The position numbers and the translations under genes were made by a program. A DNA stretch of 64,000 bases. Origin: Flavobacterium praedii (GTDB taxonomy: Bacteria; Bacteroidota; Bacteroidia; Flavobacteriales; Flavobacteriaceae). Position 1 is the stretch's first letter. Every line of letters begins with the position of its first letter. Positions 44,107 through 53,127 of this stretch are shown in pieces. The stretch spans positions 1,513,001-1,577,000 of the forward strand of contig NZ_CP113948.1 in the NCBI RefSeq assembly GCF_026810365.1, read 5' to 3'. The notes below the pieces were generated by a model. It was not told the origin of the DNA. It searched no databases and saw only the letters and a program-made list of their open reading frames with translations.

Positions 44107-44874
44107 ATGAACCAAACTTTAGAACAATTAGAAAATATTGAAAAAAATGGATACCAATTGGATTTTGGAAATGTATTCAATCATGCCTTTGAAAATTATA
44201 AAAAAATAGCGTTATATGCTGGATTAGTACTCTTTGTTTTCTTTGTATTTCTTACAATTCTTATTGCTGTCTCTTTAATTTCGTTTATGGGAGTTACAGC
44301 AATGACTCAAGAATTCAATCCTGAAAAATTGAAAATTGAAAATTTTTCTGAAACCAAATTATTAATTTTCGGTTGTGTTTCTACATTTGTTACTTGCATA
44401 TTAGCTCCTTTTAATGCGTCTTTTTTAAAAATGGCAGCATGCGGAGAGAACGATCAAGAATTTCATATTTCGGACTTATTCAGTTATTATAAACTTCCTT
44501 ATTTTACTGGAATCTTTGGTAGCACTTTTATAATTTCTTTTACTGGTTTGGCAATAAGCCTTTTTATGAATTATTTAAATTTAAGCTTTTTAGGTACATT
44601 AATTCAATGGTTTATATCATTTATCTGCATCCTTACAATTCCACTAATTATTTTTGGAAAACTAAAATCTTTTGATGCTATTAAATCCAGCATACGTATT
44701 GTTTTCAAACAACCCATAGTTTTATTAGGATTAATGATTGTAGCCATTATTGGTTCATTCGTTGGTATTATGGGGTGTTGTATTGGTGTCTTTTTTACTA
44801 TTCCATTTGTTTTCTCAATGAATTATGCAATATATTCTTCAATTATTGGAATAGATTTACAAAAGGAAAACTAA
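44107..44874 (+). CDS. Multi-pass membrane protein of unknown function
   Basis: A 255-residue protein with five or six transmembrane helices: ALYAGLVLFVFFVFLTILIA, LLIFGCVSTFVTCILAPFNA, GIFGSTFIISFTGLAISLFM, LIQWFISFICILTIPLIIFG, and VLLGLMIVAIIGSFVGIMG. A FGKLKSFDAIKSSIRIVFK segment between helices is typical of Bacteroidota proteins once misnamed beta-carotene monooxygenases. No catalytic motif seen. It follows the nitroreductase gene by 30 bases and may be in the same transcript. Confidence 0.65.
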   Translation: MNQTLEQLENIEKNGYQLDFGNVFNHAFENYKKIALYAGLVLFVFFVFLTILIAVSLISFMGVTAMTQEFNPEKLKIENFSETKLLIFGCVSTFVTCILAPFNASFLKMAACGENDQEFHISDLFSYYKLPYFTGIFGSTFIISFTGLAISLFMNYLNLSFLGTLIQWFISFICILTIPLIIFGKLKSFDAIKSSIRIVFKQPIVLLGLMIVAIIGSFVGIMGCCIGVFFTIPFVFSMNYAIYSSIIGIDLQKEN

Positions 44875-44950
44875 AATTCGACTCTATATCAAACTGTACT
44901 TCTTATTAGTAAACAATCTATTGTAACGGTAAATTTTCAATCCTTAAGAC

Positions 44951-47900
44951 ATGTTCTTATATTATAACATATTTTCTTTTTTTAAAACTACTAAACTATG
45001 TTTGGCAAGCAAGACTATGTTTTTAAATAGGATAAAAATCGACATGAAAGAATTATTTCACAGCAATTTATTTTTATTAATACTATTTCTATTTTTAATA
45101 TATGGAATGTTTTATGCTTATACTAAAACATATACTATTTTAAAAAACAAAGACAACGTTTCTAGTGATGATTCTGAAAAAAGAGAATACCAACTATATT
45201 TGTTGTTTTTTGGATTAGTAATCCCCTTCATAGAGATAGTTTTTGAAGTATCTCATGTTAGACCAAAAAGCTTATTAATTAATAATTTTGGAATTGGACT
45301 TTTCTTTTTATTATTATTTTTATTAAGTGAGAGATCAACGTATTTATACAATAGAATTAAAAGCATTTATATGTTCTTATTCTATGTCTACTTTATTTTA
45401 ATTGGATATAATATCATCCAATTACCAGAAGATCCAATTCCTTCTTTTGCTTTCATAGTAGCATTCTTCTTTTCGTACATCATCATAAAACCTGTAAAAA
45501 AGTATTTAATTTTTTCAGGATTAATTTTATGTTTTTTGATGACAATTTATGTTTTTGATTTAGTCAACATCAAAAAAATTGCTACCCTTTTTAACTACTC
45601 CATTTTAGCATTTATTATAAATTATATCAGACATGTTTCGTTAACTAAAATTCAAGAGAAATATAATTTTACAAATGAAATTGTAAACAAAGGAAACTCC
45701 CTTACCATTGCTACAAACAAAAAGGGTGAAGTTTCTTTTTGCAGTGAAACCATTACATCCATTTTAGGTTATACACCAATTGAAGTTATGGGAATGGGAT
45801 TTTGGGAACTTACAGAGGACCCAGAATTTATAGGATTAGATTATCATAATAATTTCATCGACAATCGTCTTTATGTTCGAAAATTAAAATGTAAAAATGG
45901 AGAATACAAATTTATTCAATGGATTGATAAAAAGTTCGATGATGATTCTATTATCGGAATTGGGCAAGACGTTACAAATGAAATTAACATTAGAAAACAA
46001 TATGAAAACTTGGTTCAAGCTGCCAATGATATCATATATGAAGTAGACAATACTGGAACATTTACTTTTGTTAATGATTATACTATAAAATTACTCGGTT
46101 ACGCAAAGGAAGAATTTCTTACAAAAACTTTTCCATCCATCATCAGTAAAGGCTATGTTTATAATACAATGAGTTTTTACAGAAGGATAAAAGATATTGA
46201 AGAAAATTTTACTACTCTAGAGTTTCCAATTATAAAAAAGAATGGCGAAGAAGTATGGATTTCTCAAAACGTATTTATTAGAAAAAACAGTTTTGATGAA
46301 ATCACGGGTTATTCCGGAATTGCTAGAGATATCACCTTGTTTAAAAATCTTGAATTAGAAAACTATAAAAGACAACAAAAAGTTGAAAAATATAGCAAAA
46401 CTTTAAAAGAAATTGCAGTATTAAATCACTCTAATCCCGATAATAACGAACTGACTTTTGATAAAATTTTAAAAGAAACATCTAAAACTTTAGATGTAAA
46501 TAGAGCTAGTTATTGGGAATATGAATCTGAAAATTTTGTTTGCAAAAAATTATATGATTCCAAAACAAATACTTTTGACAAAGGTGTTTTTTTTGGTAAA
46601 AATGAAAATTTAAGTTATTTTGAAAAATTAGAAAACAAACTTCAATTTGTAGTTTCAAATATTAGATCTCATACTACAAACAATAAAAAAAATCAAGATT
46701 ACATCTATAAAAACCACATATACTCAACAATCGATACACCAATTTTTATCGATGGAAAACTAAAAGGTATCTTGTCTTTTGAATCAACTTATCAGATAAG
46801 AGAATGGGACAATGAAGATATCAATTTTGCAAAATCCATTTCTGATTTAATTGTAATTGCTTTGGCTTCACAAATGAGAGCAGAAATAGAAAGAAGACTA
46901 GCTTATAAAAGTGAGCTCCTTTTAATTATCAATGAAAATACTAATCAATTTTTATTACAAAAAAACAATAAAAAACTCATTAAGAAAATTATAAATGAGG
47001 TTGGAAAAATAACAAAGTCAGAACGCATTTCCTTTTTTCAAAAAAACCCAAAAACCAATTTATTTGATCAAAAATGCATGTGGATTAATGCAACTCAAGA
47101 TTTTCAAAATATACATCCTAATTTAATAAACATCGAATTTTCTGAATTTGAAAATATAATAAAAGATATACCATCACATCAATTTTTTGAAAACATTAAA
47201 GATAAAATCCAAAACAAAAACATTAAATCATATTTAAACCAATTGAACCCAAATTCAATGTTGTTTTTTCCTGTTTTTATAAAAAATGAGTTAGATAGCT
47301 TTTTTGTTTTTGATGATTCTGCTAAAGAACGTATTTGGAATAACGATGAAATTTCTATTTTGCAATTATTAGTAAAAAACATTTCGACTTCTATGGAGCG
47401 AAATATAAATGAATCAATCATTGAAGAAAGTGAAGAACGCTTTCGATTATTGGCAAACAACATACCTGGAACCGTTTATTTATCTAATTATGATGAAAAA
47501 TATTCAAAAATCTATTTAAATGATGAAATTGAAAAACTAACGGGTTACCCTAAATCTGATTTTCTAGAAAACAAACTATTTTTTGTTGATTTGATTCTCC
47601 CTGAAGATTTTGAAAATGTAATTTTAAAAAATAAAGATGCCTTAAAAGAAAAAAAATCTCTACATATAATCTACCGAATTAAACACAAAAACGAATCAAT
47701 TGTTTGGGTCGAAGAATTTGGAGATTCCATTATCAAAAATGGAAAAATTGCTTTTATGGAAGGAATTCTTATTGATATTACTCAAAAAAAGAAAAATGAA
47801 TCTATTATTAAAGAAAAAGAATTGGCCGAAGCAGCTAATAAAGCAAAATCAGAGTTTCTAGCAAATATGAGTCACGAGATTCGAACTCCATTAAACGGGA

Positions 47901-48997
47901 TTATTGGTTATACCGATTTATTGATGAATTCAAAGCTTGAAAATACTCAAAAAAAATACATGAATACCATCAATCAATCTGCCAATTTATTGATGGAAGT
48001 AATTAATGACATTTTGGATTTTTCAAAAATTGAATCCGGAAAACTTGAACTGAATATAGAAAAATATTCTATAAATGATATTGTTACTCAAATTAAAGAA
48101 TTAATTAATTATCAAGCCAATTCAAAAAACTTAGAAATAAGTTACACCATAGACGAAAACGTACCAAAATGTGTATGGGTAGATTATATTCGTTTAAAAC
48201 AAATATTAATAAACTTATTGACGAATGCTGTAAAATTTACAAACGCAGGGAAAATTGAGTTATTGATTTCAACAGTTGAAGCACAAAGAAACTATTCAAC
48301 ACTTCGTTTCTCTGTTATTGACACAGGAATTGGAATTAGAAAAAGCAATCAAAAAATTATTTTCCAAGCTTTTTCTCAAGAAGATAGTTCAACTACCAAA
48401 AAATTTGGAGGAACTGGATTGGGATTAACAATTTCCAATCAATTATTAAGTTTGATGAATAGTCATTTACAAATCAAAAGTCAATTCAATGTTGGAAGTA
48501 CCTTTTATTTTGATATAAAATTAAAAAGTTCAAACAAATTCAAAAACGAAAAATCAATTGAAGTTACTTATCCTGAAATACTAAATCCTATTTTAAAATT
48601 CAACACCCTAAAAACTAAAATATTAATCGTAGAAGATAACAAAATAAACATGTTATTAACTAAGACATTATTAAAACAAATTATACCAAATTGTATTATA
48701 TTTGAATCGGAAAATGGTGAAATAGCTATTGCAAAAACATTTGACATTCGTCCAGACATCATTTTTATGGACATTCAAATGCCTATTGTAAATGGTTATG
48801 AGGCCACAACAAAAATAAGAGAATCTAATGATCATAAAAACACATTAATTATAGCGTTAACAGCAGGTACTGTTGTTGGGGAACGAGAAAAATGCATAGC
48901 AGCAGGCATGAATGATTATCTTTCTAAACCAATTATAAAAAAAACACTCGAGGATAAATTAGAAAAATGGCTAATAACTAATAATAGTATCTTATGA
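44951..48997 (+). CDS. Large hybrid sensor histidine kinase (7TM-like, PAS-PAS-GAF-GAF-PAS-HisKA-HATPase-REC)
   Basis: 1348 residues from the first ATG; ATGs at 45017 and 45044 are also possible and would remove a poorly conserved leader. Residues ~35-225 hold six or seven transmembrane helices. Then PAS (~240-345), PAS (~350-470), GAF (~490-640), a second GAF-like domain (~650-810), PAS (~820-940), HisKA with His975 in FLANMSHEIRTPLNGIIGYT, HATPase (TGIGIRKSNQKI, FGGTGLGLTISNQLL), and a receiver with Asp1274 in IIFMDIQMPIVNGYEA and a KPI lysine. There is no HTH output domain, so the receiver must act on another protein. Its TGA overlaps the metallopeptidase ATG (ATGA). Confidence 0.9.
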   Translation: MFLYYNIFSFFKTTKLCLASKTMFLNRIKIDMKELFHSNLFLLILFLFLIYGMFYAYTKTYTILKNKDNVSSDDSEKREYQLYLLFFGLVIPFIEIVFEVSHVRPKSLLINNFGIGLFFLLLFLLSERSTYLYNRIKSIYMFLFYVYFILIGYNIIQLPEDPIPSFAFIVAFFFSYIIIKPVKKYLIFSGLILCFLMTIYVFDLVNIKKIATLFNYSILAFIINYIRHVSLTKIQEKYNFTNEIVNKGNSLTIATNKKGEVSFCSETITSILGYTPIEVMGMGFWELTEDPEFIGLDYHNNFIDNRLYVRKLKCKNGEYKFIQWIDKKFDDDSIIGIGQDVTNEINIRKQYENLVQAANDIIYEVDNTGTFTFVNDYTIKLLGYAKEEFLTKTFPSIISKGYVYNTMSFYRRIKDIEENFTTLEFPIIKKNGEEVWISQNVFIRKNSFDEITGYSGIARDITLFKNLELENYKRQQKVEKYSKTLKEIAVLNHSNPDNNELTFDKILKETSKTLDVNRASYWEYESENFVCKKLYDSKTNTFDKGVFFGKNENLSYFEKLENKLQFVVSNIRSHTTNNKKNQDYIYKNHIYSTIDTPIFIDGKLKGILSFESTYQIREWDNEDINFAKSISDLIVIALASQMRAEIERRLAYKSELLLIINENTNQFLLQKNNKKLIKKIINEVGKITKSERISFFQKNPKTNLFDQKCMWINATQDFQNIHPNLINIEFSEFENIIKDIPSHQFFENIKDKIQNKNIKSYLNQLNPNSMLFFPVFIKNELDSFFVFDDSAKERIWNNDEISILQLLVKNISTSMERNINESIIEESEERFRLLANNIPGTVYLSNYDEKYSKIYLNDEIEKLTGYPKSDFLENKLFFVDLILPEDFENVILKNKDALKEKKSLHIIYRIKHKNESIVWVEEFGDSIIKNGKIAFMEGILIDITQKKKNESIIKEKELAEAANKAKSEFLANMSHEIRTPLNGIIGYTDLLMNSKLENTQKKYMNTINQSANLLMEVINDILDFSKIESGKLELNIEKYSINDIVTQIKELINYQANSKNLEISYTIDENVPKCVWVDYIRLKQILINLLTNAVKFTNAGKIELLISTVEAQRNYSTLRFSVIDTGIGIRKSNQKIIFQAFSQEDSSTTKKFGGTGLGLTISNQLLSLMNSHLQIKSQFNVGSTFYFDIKLKSSNKFKNEKSIEVTYPEILNPILKFNTLKTKILIVEDNKINMLLTKTLLKQIIPNCIIFESENGEIAIAKTFDIRPDIIFMDIQMPIVNGYEATTKIRESNDHKNTLIIALTAGTVVGEREKCIAAGMNDYLSKPIIKKTLEDKLEKWLITNNSIL

Positions 48998-49845
48998 AAT
49001 GGATTGGCAGACAACAAAGCGATAATGTAGAAGACCGTAGAGGAATGTCCTCTGGAGGCAAAACAATTGTAGGTGGAGGAATAATAGGTATTATTATTTT
49101 ACTTCTCAATGTTTTTGGTGGTGAAAATGCAAAAATGATAACACCTGTTTTAGAGCAATTCAACCAACAACAAACCACTCAAACAGAATCAAGAACTTTG
49201 ACAGAAGAAGAAGAAAAACTAAGTGAATTTCCAAGAGTTGTTTTAAAAGATACTGAAATTATTTGGACCAAAATATTTGAAGAAAACAATATGCAATATA
49301 CCAAACCAAAAATGGTTTTATTCACTGGTTCTGTTGAAACAGCTTGTGGTGGTGCATCATCAGCCTCTGGTCCTTTTTATTGTCCAGGTGATCAAAAAGT
49401 GTACATGGATTTGGGCTTTTTTGATGAATTACAAACCAAATTTGGAGCCTCAGGAGGCGATTTTGCAACAGCGTATGTGATAGCTCACGAAGTAGGTCAC
49501 CACATTCAAACTTTATTAGGGACCTCAGCTAAAATGCGTCAAGCCCAAGAAGGCAAAAGTGAAGCAGAAGCCAATAAATTATCTGTAGCACTAGAATTAC
49601 AAGCCGATTTTTATGCAGGAGTTTGGGCAAAATACAACCAAGAAAACCTCGATATTGGCGATATTGACGAAGCATTGAGTGCTGCACAAGCTGTTGGAGA
49701 TGATGCCATCCAAAAAAGAATGCGGGGGCATATAGTTCCTGAATCTTTTACACATGGAACATCAGAGCAACGCAAATTCTGGTTTATGAAAGGATACACA
49801 ACTGGAGATATCAAACAAGGAAACACTTTTTCTGAGCTAAATTAA
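48994..49845 (+). CDS. YpfJ-family neutral zinc metallopeptidase
   Basis: A 283-residue protein. It begins MKWIGRQQSDNVEDRRGMSS, the family start, then a transmembrane helix (TIVGGGIIGIIILLLNVFGG). The catalytic domain has CGGASSASGPFYCPGDQKVY and the zinc motif VIAHEVGHHIQTLLG (HExxH), with ELQADFYAGVWA providing a third ligand region and SFTHGTSEQRKFWFMKGYTT at the end. Family members are membrane-anchored proteases of mostly unknown substrate. It overlaps the hybrid kinase stop by four bases, so translation is coupled, an unusual pairing. Confidence 0.9.
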   Translation: MKWIGRQQSDNVEDRRGMSSGGKTIVGGGIIGIIILLLNVFGGENAKMITPVLEQFNQQQTTQTESRTLTEEEEKLSEFPRVVLKDTEIIWTKIFEENNMQYTKPKMVLFTGSVETACGGASSASGPFYCPGDQKVYMDLGFFDELQTKFGASGGDFATAYVIAHEVGHHIQTLLGTSAKMRQAQEGKSEAEANKLSVALELQADFYAGVWAKYNQENLDIGDIDEALSAAQAVGDDAIQKRMRGHIVPESFTHGTSEQRKFWFMKGYTTGDIKQGNTFSELN

Positions 49846-49978
49846 AATAGGTTTTCAATGATTATTTTGGAACATTATTTAGTCCACAGCAATGATTTAT
49901 AATAACATAAAGTATCCCATTGCCTGTCTATAAATAAACAAAGTACTCCAATCAAAGGCACATCGAATAAATTAGCAG

Positions 49979-49987
49979 TACCTTTGC
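49979..49987 (+). promoter_or_regulatory. -7 element upstream of the RNA helicase
   Basis: TACCTTTGC, a full TAnnTTTG match including the common trailing C, 54 bases before the ATG. No TTG at optimal distance. Confidence 0.4.
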
Positions 49988-50041
49988 GCCAACTTAAAAG
50001 GAGTAAACTAAAAAATAGGGTCTACTTCATAAACACAATTT

Positions 50042-51331
50042 ATGTCATTTCAATCATTAGGCTTATCTGATGCTCTATTAAAAGCAGTCAGCAAAAAAGG
50101 ATATACAACTCCTTCTCCAATACAACAAAAAGCAATTCCACCAGTCTTAGAAGGCAAAGATGTATTAGCATCCGCACAAACGGGAACAGGAAAAACAGCT
50201 GGTTTTACATTACCCATATTACAATTATTATCCCAAGGAAAACATTTAAGTCACAGACCAATTCGTGCCTTAATTTTGACACCTACAAGAGAATTAGCCG
50301 CTCAAATATTAGCGAATATAAAAGAATACAGCGAATTTTTAGACATACGCAGCACAGTCATTTTTGGTGGTGTAAATCAAAACCCACAAGTGAGTCAATT
50401 GCGTCAAGGTGTTGATATTTTAGTAGCAACTCCTGGTCGATTAATTGATTTACAAAATCAAGGTTTAATTACTCTTTCAAAAGTAGAAATCTTAGTTTTA
50501 GATGAAGCGGATCGTATGCTAGATATGGGTTTCTTGAGAGATATCGAACGCATTCTAAAAGTTTTGCCTACCAAAAGACAAAACTTGATGTTTTCGGCAA
50601 CCTTCTCCAAAGACATCAAGAAATTGGCAATGGGCATTTTGCACAATCCAGTTCATGTAGAAGCAACTCCAGAAAACACAACGGTGGAAGCTATTACTCA
50701 AAAAGTATATCCTGTTGCAAAAGAGAAAAAAACAGAACTGATCATTAAACTAATTACAGAAGGAAAATGGCAACAAATATTGGTGTTTACCCGTACCAAA
50801 CAAGGTGCCAACAAACTGACTGAAAGCATGATTAGTGCTGGAATTAAAGCAGCAGCAATACATGGAAATAAAGGCCAAGGTGCTCGAACAAAAGCCCTAG
50901 CTGGTTTCAAAAACGGAAGCCTAACCGCATTGGTCGCTACAGATATTGCAGCTCGAGGTTTGGATATTCCGTTATTACCGCATGTTATTAATTTTGAATT
51001 GCCTAATATCCCCGAAGATTACGTTCACCGAATTGGAAGAACCGGAAGAGCTGGAGCAAGTGGAGAAGCTATTTCATTGTTTAGTCCAGACGAAACTGTT
51101 TTTTTACGCGATATAGAAAAATTGGTTGGTCTGAAATTACCTAGAGAAACTATCAAAGGTTTTGAGCCGGACCCAAACGCATCTACCGAACCCATTAAAC
51201 AAGGTCAAGGAAGACAGCAACGCAATTCGACTCCTAAAAAAACTACCACAACTACTTCTAGCAGAACTGGTAATAATAGCTTTGGACCAAGACGTCCTAG
51301 TCAAAATAACGACAGACGCTCTACTAAATAA
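50042..51331 (+). CDS. DEAD-box RNA helicase, RhlE-like
   Basis: A 429-residue protein. Q motif [20 protein letters not shown], motif [16 protein letters not shown], Ia PTRELAAQ, motif [16 protein letters not shown], motif III SATFS, then helicase C with [20 protein letters not shown] and [17 protein letters not shown]. The last ~60 residues are a basic, Gln/Ser/Thr/Arg-rich low-complexity tail typical of RhlE. It unwinds RNA duplexes in ribosome assembly or mRNA turnover and is often cold-induced. The next gene lies 880 bases away, across a repeat-rich region. Confidence 0.9.
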   Translation: MSFQSLGLSDALLKAVSKKGYTTPSPIQQKAIPPVLEGKDVLASAQTGTGKTAGFTLPILQLLSQGKHLSHRPIRALILTPTRELAAQILANIKEYSEFLDIRSTVIFGGVNQNPQVSQLRQGVDILVATPGRLIDLQNQGLITLSKVEILVLDEADRMLDMGFLRDIERILKVLPTKRQNLMFSATFSKDIKKLAMGILHNPVHVEATPENTTVEAITQKVYPVAKEKKTELIIKLITEGKWQQILVFTRTKQGANKLTESMISAGIKAAAIHGNKGQGARTKALAGFKNGSLTALVATDIAARGLDIPLLPHVINFELPNIPEDYVHRIGRTGRAGASGEAISLFSPDETVFLRDIEKLVGLKLPRETIKGFEPDPNASTEPIKQGQGRQQRNSTPKKTTTTTSSRTGNNSFGPRRPSQNNDRRSTK

Positions 51332-51397
51332 TTACATTTAAAAACAGGATTTATTTTTTATTAGGAGCAGAGAATTTTCGTTTCTTTTGAAGATTCC

Positions 51398-51469
51398 TCC
51401 CGCTATCCACTACAATCTTATGGGGGCAAAATGCAAGCCCCCACAAGGATTTTCGTTTCTATCGGGGCT
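51398..51469. repeat. Flavobacterial intergenic hairpin repeat, copy 2
   Basis: Shares CGCTATCC-type start, CTACAATCTT, AAGGATTTTC and ATCGGGGCT with copy 1 (17880-17952), but its central hairpin is TGGGGGC with GCCCCCA (51421-51443) instead of an AT-rich stem. Conserved flanks around a variable stem suggest a mobile or RNA-level element. It starts 66 bases after the helicase stop. Confidence 0.65.
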
Positions 51470-51538
51470 AAAATACACGTTTTTTACTTCTTTCAAATTT
51501 TCTGAAATCTAAAATCTTCGCCCCACAACCATTCAACC

Positions 51539-51744
51539 CGATCCCGCAAATATATCATCGCAACGATAACATGAATATGCACACGAACGAAGTGAATTGA
51601 CGAAGTAATCCGTGCACACACAGCACATCGACAAAGTGAGAAAATGAGAAAAGGAAAGATTAAAACAAATTGGTCTTGATAATTGAAATGGGCACGGATT
51701 GCACCCGAGCGATAGCGAACGGACGAAGTAAATCCGCGATCAGG
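51539..51744. repeat. ~200-bp dispersed repeat, copy A
   Basis: Shares long near-identical blocks with copies at 54598-54780 and 55580-55798, for example ATCCGTGCACACACAG, ACAAATTGGTCTTGATAATT and CACGGATTGCACCCGAGCGA, ending AAATCCGCGATCAGG. No coding frame. Short palindromes such as the CGGATTGCA/TGCAATCCG pair recur inside it. Confidence 0.75.
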
Positions 51745-51873
51745 TACTGAAATTGTACATCAAAATAATACTACTTTACAATAACGCAAAGTACTCAGCA
51801 GTAGTAATCAAGCTGTCCGATGACCGTAAAAGTCCATCCGAAGCAGAAAATTAATTGTCCGAAGATTGCAAAT

Positions 51874-51936
51874 GGCATTCCGAAGCATGCGTCAGGCGTT
51901 CCGAAGCTCGTATCAGGCATTCCGAAGCTCGTATCA
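51874..51936. repeat. Three tandem 21-bp repeats
   Basis: GGCATTCCGAAGCATGCGTCA, GGCGTTCCGAAGCTCGTATC and GGCATTCCGAAGCTCGTATC (each 21 bases, period exact) at 51874, 51895 and 51916. Degenerate TCCGAAG units precede them from 51815. No gene covers them. Confidence 0.75.
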
Positions 51937-51963
51937 GGGCATACTTTTTTCTTCGGATGCCCT
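51936..51963. terminator. Hairpin after the 21-bp repeats
   Basis: AGGGCAT (51936-51942) pairs with ATGCCCT (51957-51963) over a 14-base loop that contains a T-run. It may be a terminator-like structure or part of the repeat; no nearby gene clearly needs it. The rest of 51964-52129 holds nothing I recognise apart from CTACCTAAATTTGGGTAG (52081-52098), a near-palindrome. Confidence 0.4.
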
Positions 51964-52198
51964 ATTTTGCTGGGCGGAGCATAAAAAGGGTTGAAATGAA
52001 TAAAATTTAAGTTTTGTAAGTTTGTGATTATTATTATCTATATTTGGGAAAAGGTATAAAGAGGCATTTGTCAGGACAAGCTACCTAAATTTGGGTAGAT
52101 TGGAGTGATTTTATCTATCCTGTAAATGAGTTATAGGTGATTTCGACTCCAAAACAAAAATTTCACATTCAATAAGTTTCACTTTAGTACAATTTACG

Positions 52199-52206
52199 TA
52201 TATTTG
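52199..52206 (+). promoter_or_regulatory. -7 element inside the toxin-antitoxin cassette
   Basis: TATATTTG, a full match to TAnnTTTG, ends only four bases before the toxin ATG. Transcription would start at or next to the ATG, implying a nearly leaderless message or use of a later start. It shows that the cassette brings its own promoter. Confidence 0.45.
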
Positions 52207-52210
52207 TATT

Positions 52211-52549
52211 ATGGATAAGCAACGAACAATCATTTTTTATAAAGATTACTTTGACGAATTCTTTGAAAAACAACGAGAAAAAGTCAAGGCGAAAATTATC
52301 TGGACGTTAGAACTAATTCAAGAATTGGATAGAATTCCTGAAACGCATCTTAAACACATTGAAAATACGGACGGGCTTTTTGAAATTAGAATTCAACAAG
52401 GAAGCGATATTTTTAGAATCTTTTGCTTTTTTGATCAAGGACAATTAATAATTCTAACAAACGGATTTCAAAAGAAAACGCAGAAGACTCCAAAAAAAGA
52501 AATTAAAAAGGCACTTAAAATCAAACAAGACTATGAAAACGAAAAATAA
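52211..52549 (+). CDS. HigB/RelE-like toxin (Gp49 family)
   Basis: A 112-residue protein of the phage Gp49/HigB-like toxin family. Recognisable parts are TIIFYKDYFDEFFEKQ, the helix KIIWTLELIQELDRIPETHL, then LFEIRIQQGSDIFRIFCFFD with the Arg residues of the RNase fold, and LTNGFQKKTQKTPKKEIKKA near the C-terminus. Such toxins cleave mRNA on the ribosome. The antitoxin starts 17 bases before its stop, the toxin-first order typical of higBA. Located in an attC-bounded cassette, as many integron toxin-antitoxin pairs are. Confidence 0.87.
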   Translation: MDKQRTIIFYKDYFDEFFEKQREKVKAKIIWTLELIQELDRIPETHLKHIENTDGLFEIRIQQGSDIFRIFCFFDQGQLIILTNGFQKKTQKTPKKEIKKALKIKQDYENEK

Positions 52550-52838
52550 TAATATCAAAACACTCGACCAATTTAAAGATAAACATTACGGAAAAATTGG
52601 AACTGTAGAAAGGGACGAACTTGATGCTGGATATGAGAACTTTAAAATTGGCGCAATGATTCAAGAAGCTAGACTTCAAAAAGGTTTAACACAGGAAGAA
52701 CTTGCTGAAAAAGCTGGAACTACAAAATCCTATATCTCTAAGATTGAAAACAACATTAAAGAAGCTAGATTTTCAACTCTGCAAAAAATTGTTGAACTTG
52801 GTTTAGGTGGACATTTGGAACTATCAATTAAACTTTAA
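52533..52838 (+). CDS. HigA-like antitoxin (XRE helix-turn-helix)
   Basis: A 101-residue protein. Residues ~40-95 are an XRE HTH: IGAMIQEARLQKGLTQEELA, EKAGTTKSYISKIENNIKEA, RFSTLQKIVELG. The N-terminal ~35 residues (TLDQFKDKHYGKIGTVERDE) form the usual toxin-contacting region. It should neutralise the adjacent toxin and repress the operon. Overlaps the toxin gene by 17 bases. The stop is 19 bases before the attC left box. Confidence 0.88.
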   Translation: MKTKNNNIKTLDQFKDKHYGKIGTVERDELDAGYENFKIGAMIQEARLQKGLTQEELAEKAGTTKSYISKIENNIKEARFSTLQKIVELGLGGHLELSIKL

Positions 52839-52856
52839 GGAATCAAAAGAAATCAC

Positions 52857-52983
52857 CTATAACAGCACTACAACGGATTTAGGCATTAGGCTTAATGGGA
52901 AGTTGGTTTTGTATTTGGGATGATTTGGCAAATCCGAAAATAGGGCTTAATTTAGCCCCAAACCGCGTGTAGCGCGAGAACGT
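52857..52983 (+). repeat. attC-like site closing the toxin-antitoxin cassette
   Basis: Left box CTATAAC (52857-52863), arm AGCACTACAACGG paired imperfectly with CCGCGTGTAGCG, tip hairpin GATTTGGCAAATC (52922-52934), right spacer CGAGAAC and the first bases of the right box (GT, 52982-52983). The remainder of the right box is separated by the MITE-like insertion and resumes as GTTACCG at 53095. Confidence 0.78.
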
Positions 52984-53094
52984 GAGACTGTGAAAAAACC
53001 TCCTTATATTTAGAAAGTATTAGCAGGGCTACCAAATAAAAATCTCAAATATGAGATTCCAAATAGGCTGATTTTAGTTTTTTCACAGACTGAA
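52984..53094. mobile_element. MITE-like element inserted at the attC crossover box
   Basis: Terminal inverted repeats CTGTGAAAAAAC (52988-52999) and GTTTTTTCACAG (53077-53088) bound ~110 bases with no coding frame and an internal palindrome ATCTCAAATATGAGAT. Removing it restores GAACGTTACCGG, the expected attC right box. Exact ends and target duplication are not certain. The parent transposon is not in the window. Confidence 0.65.
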
Positions 53095-53127
53095 GTTACC
53101 GGCAATCTACCACAAAATGAACTATTA

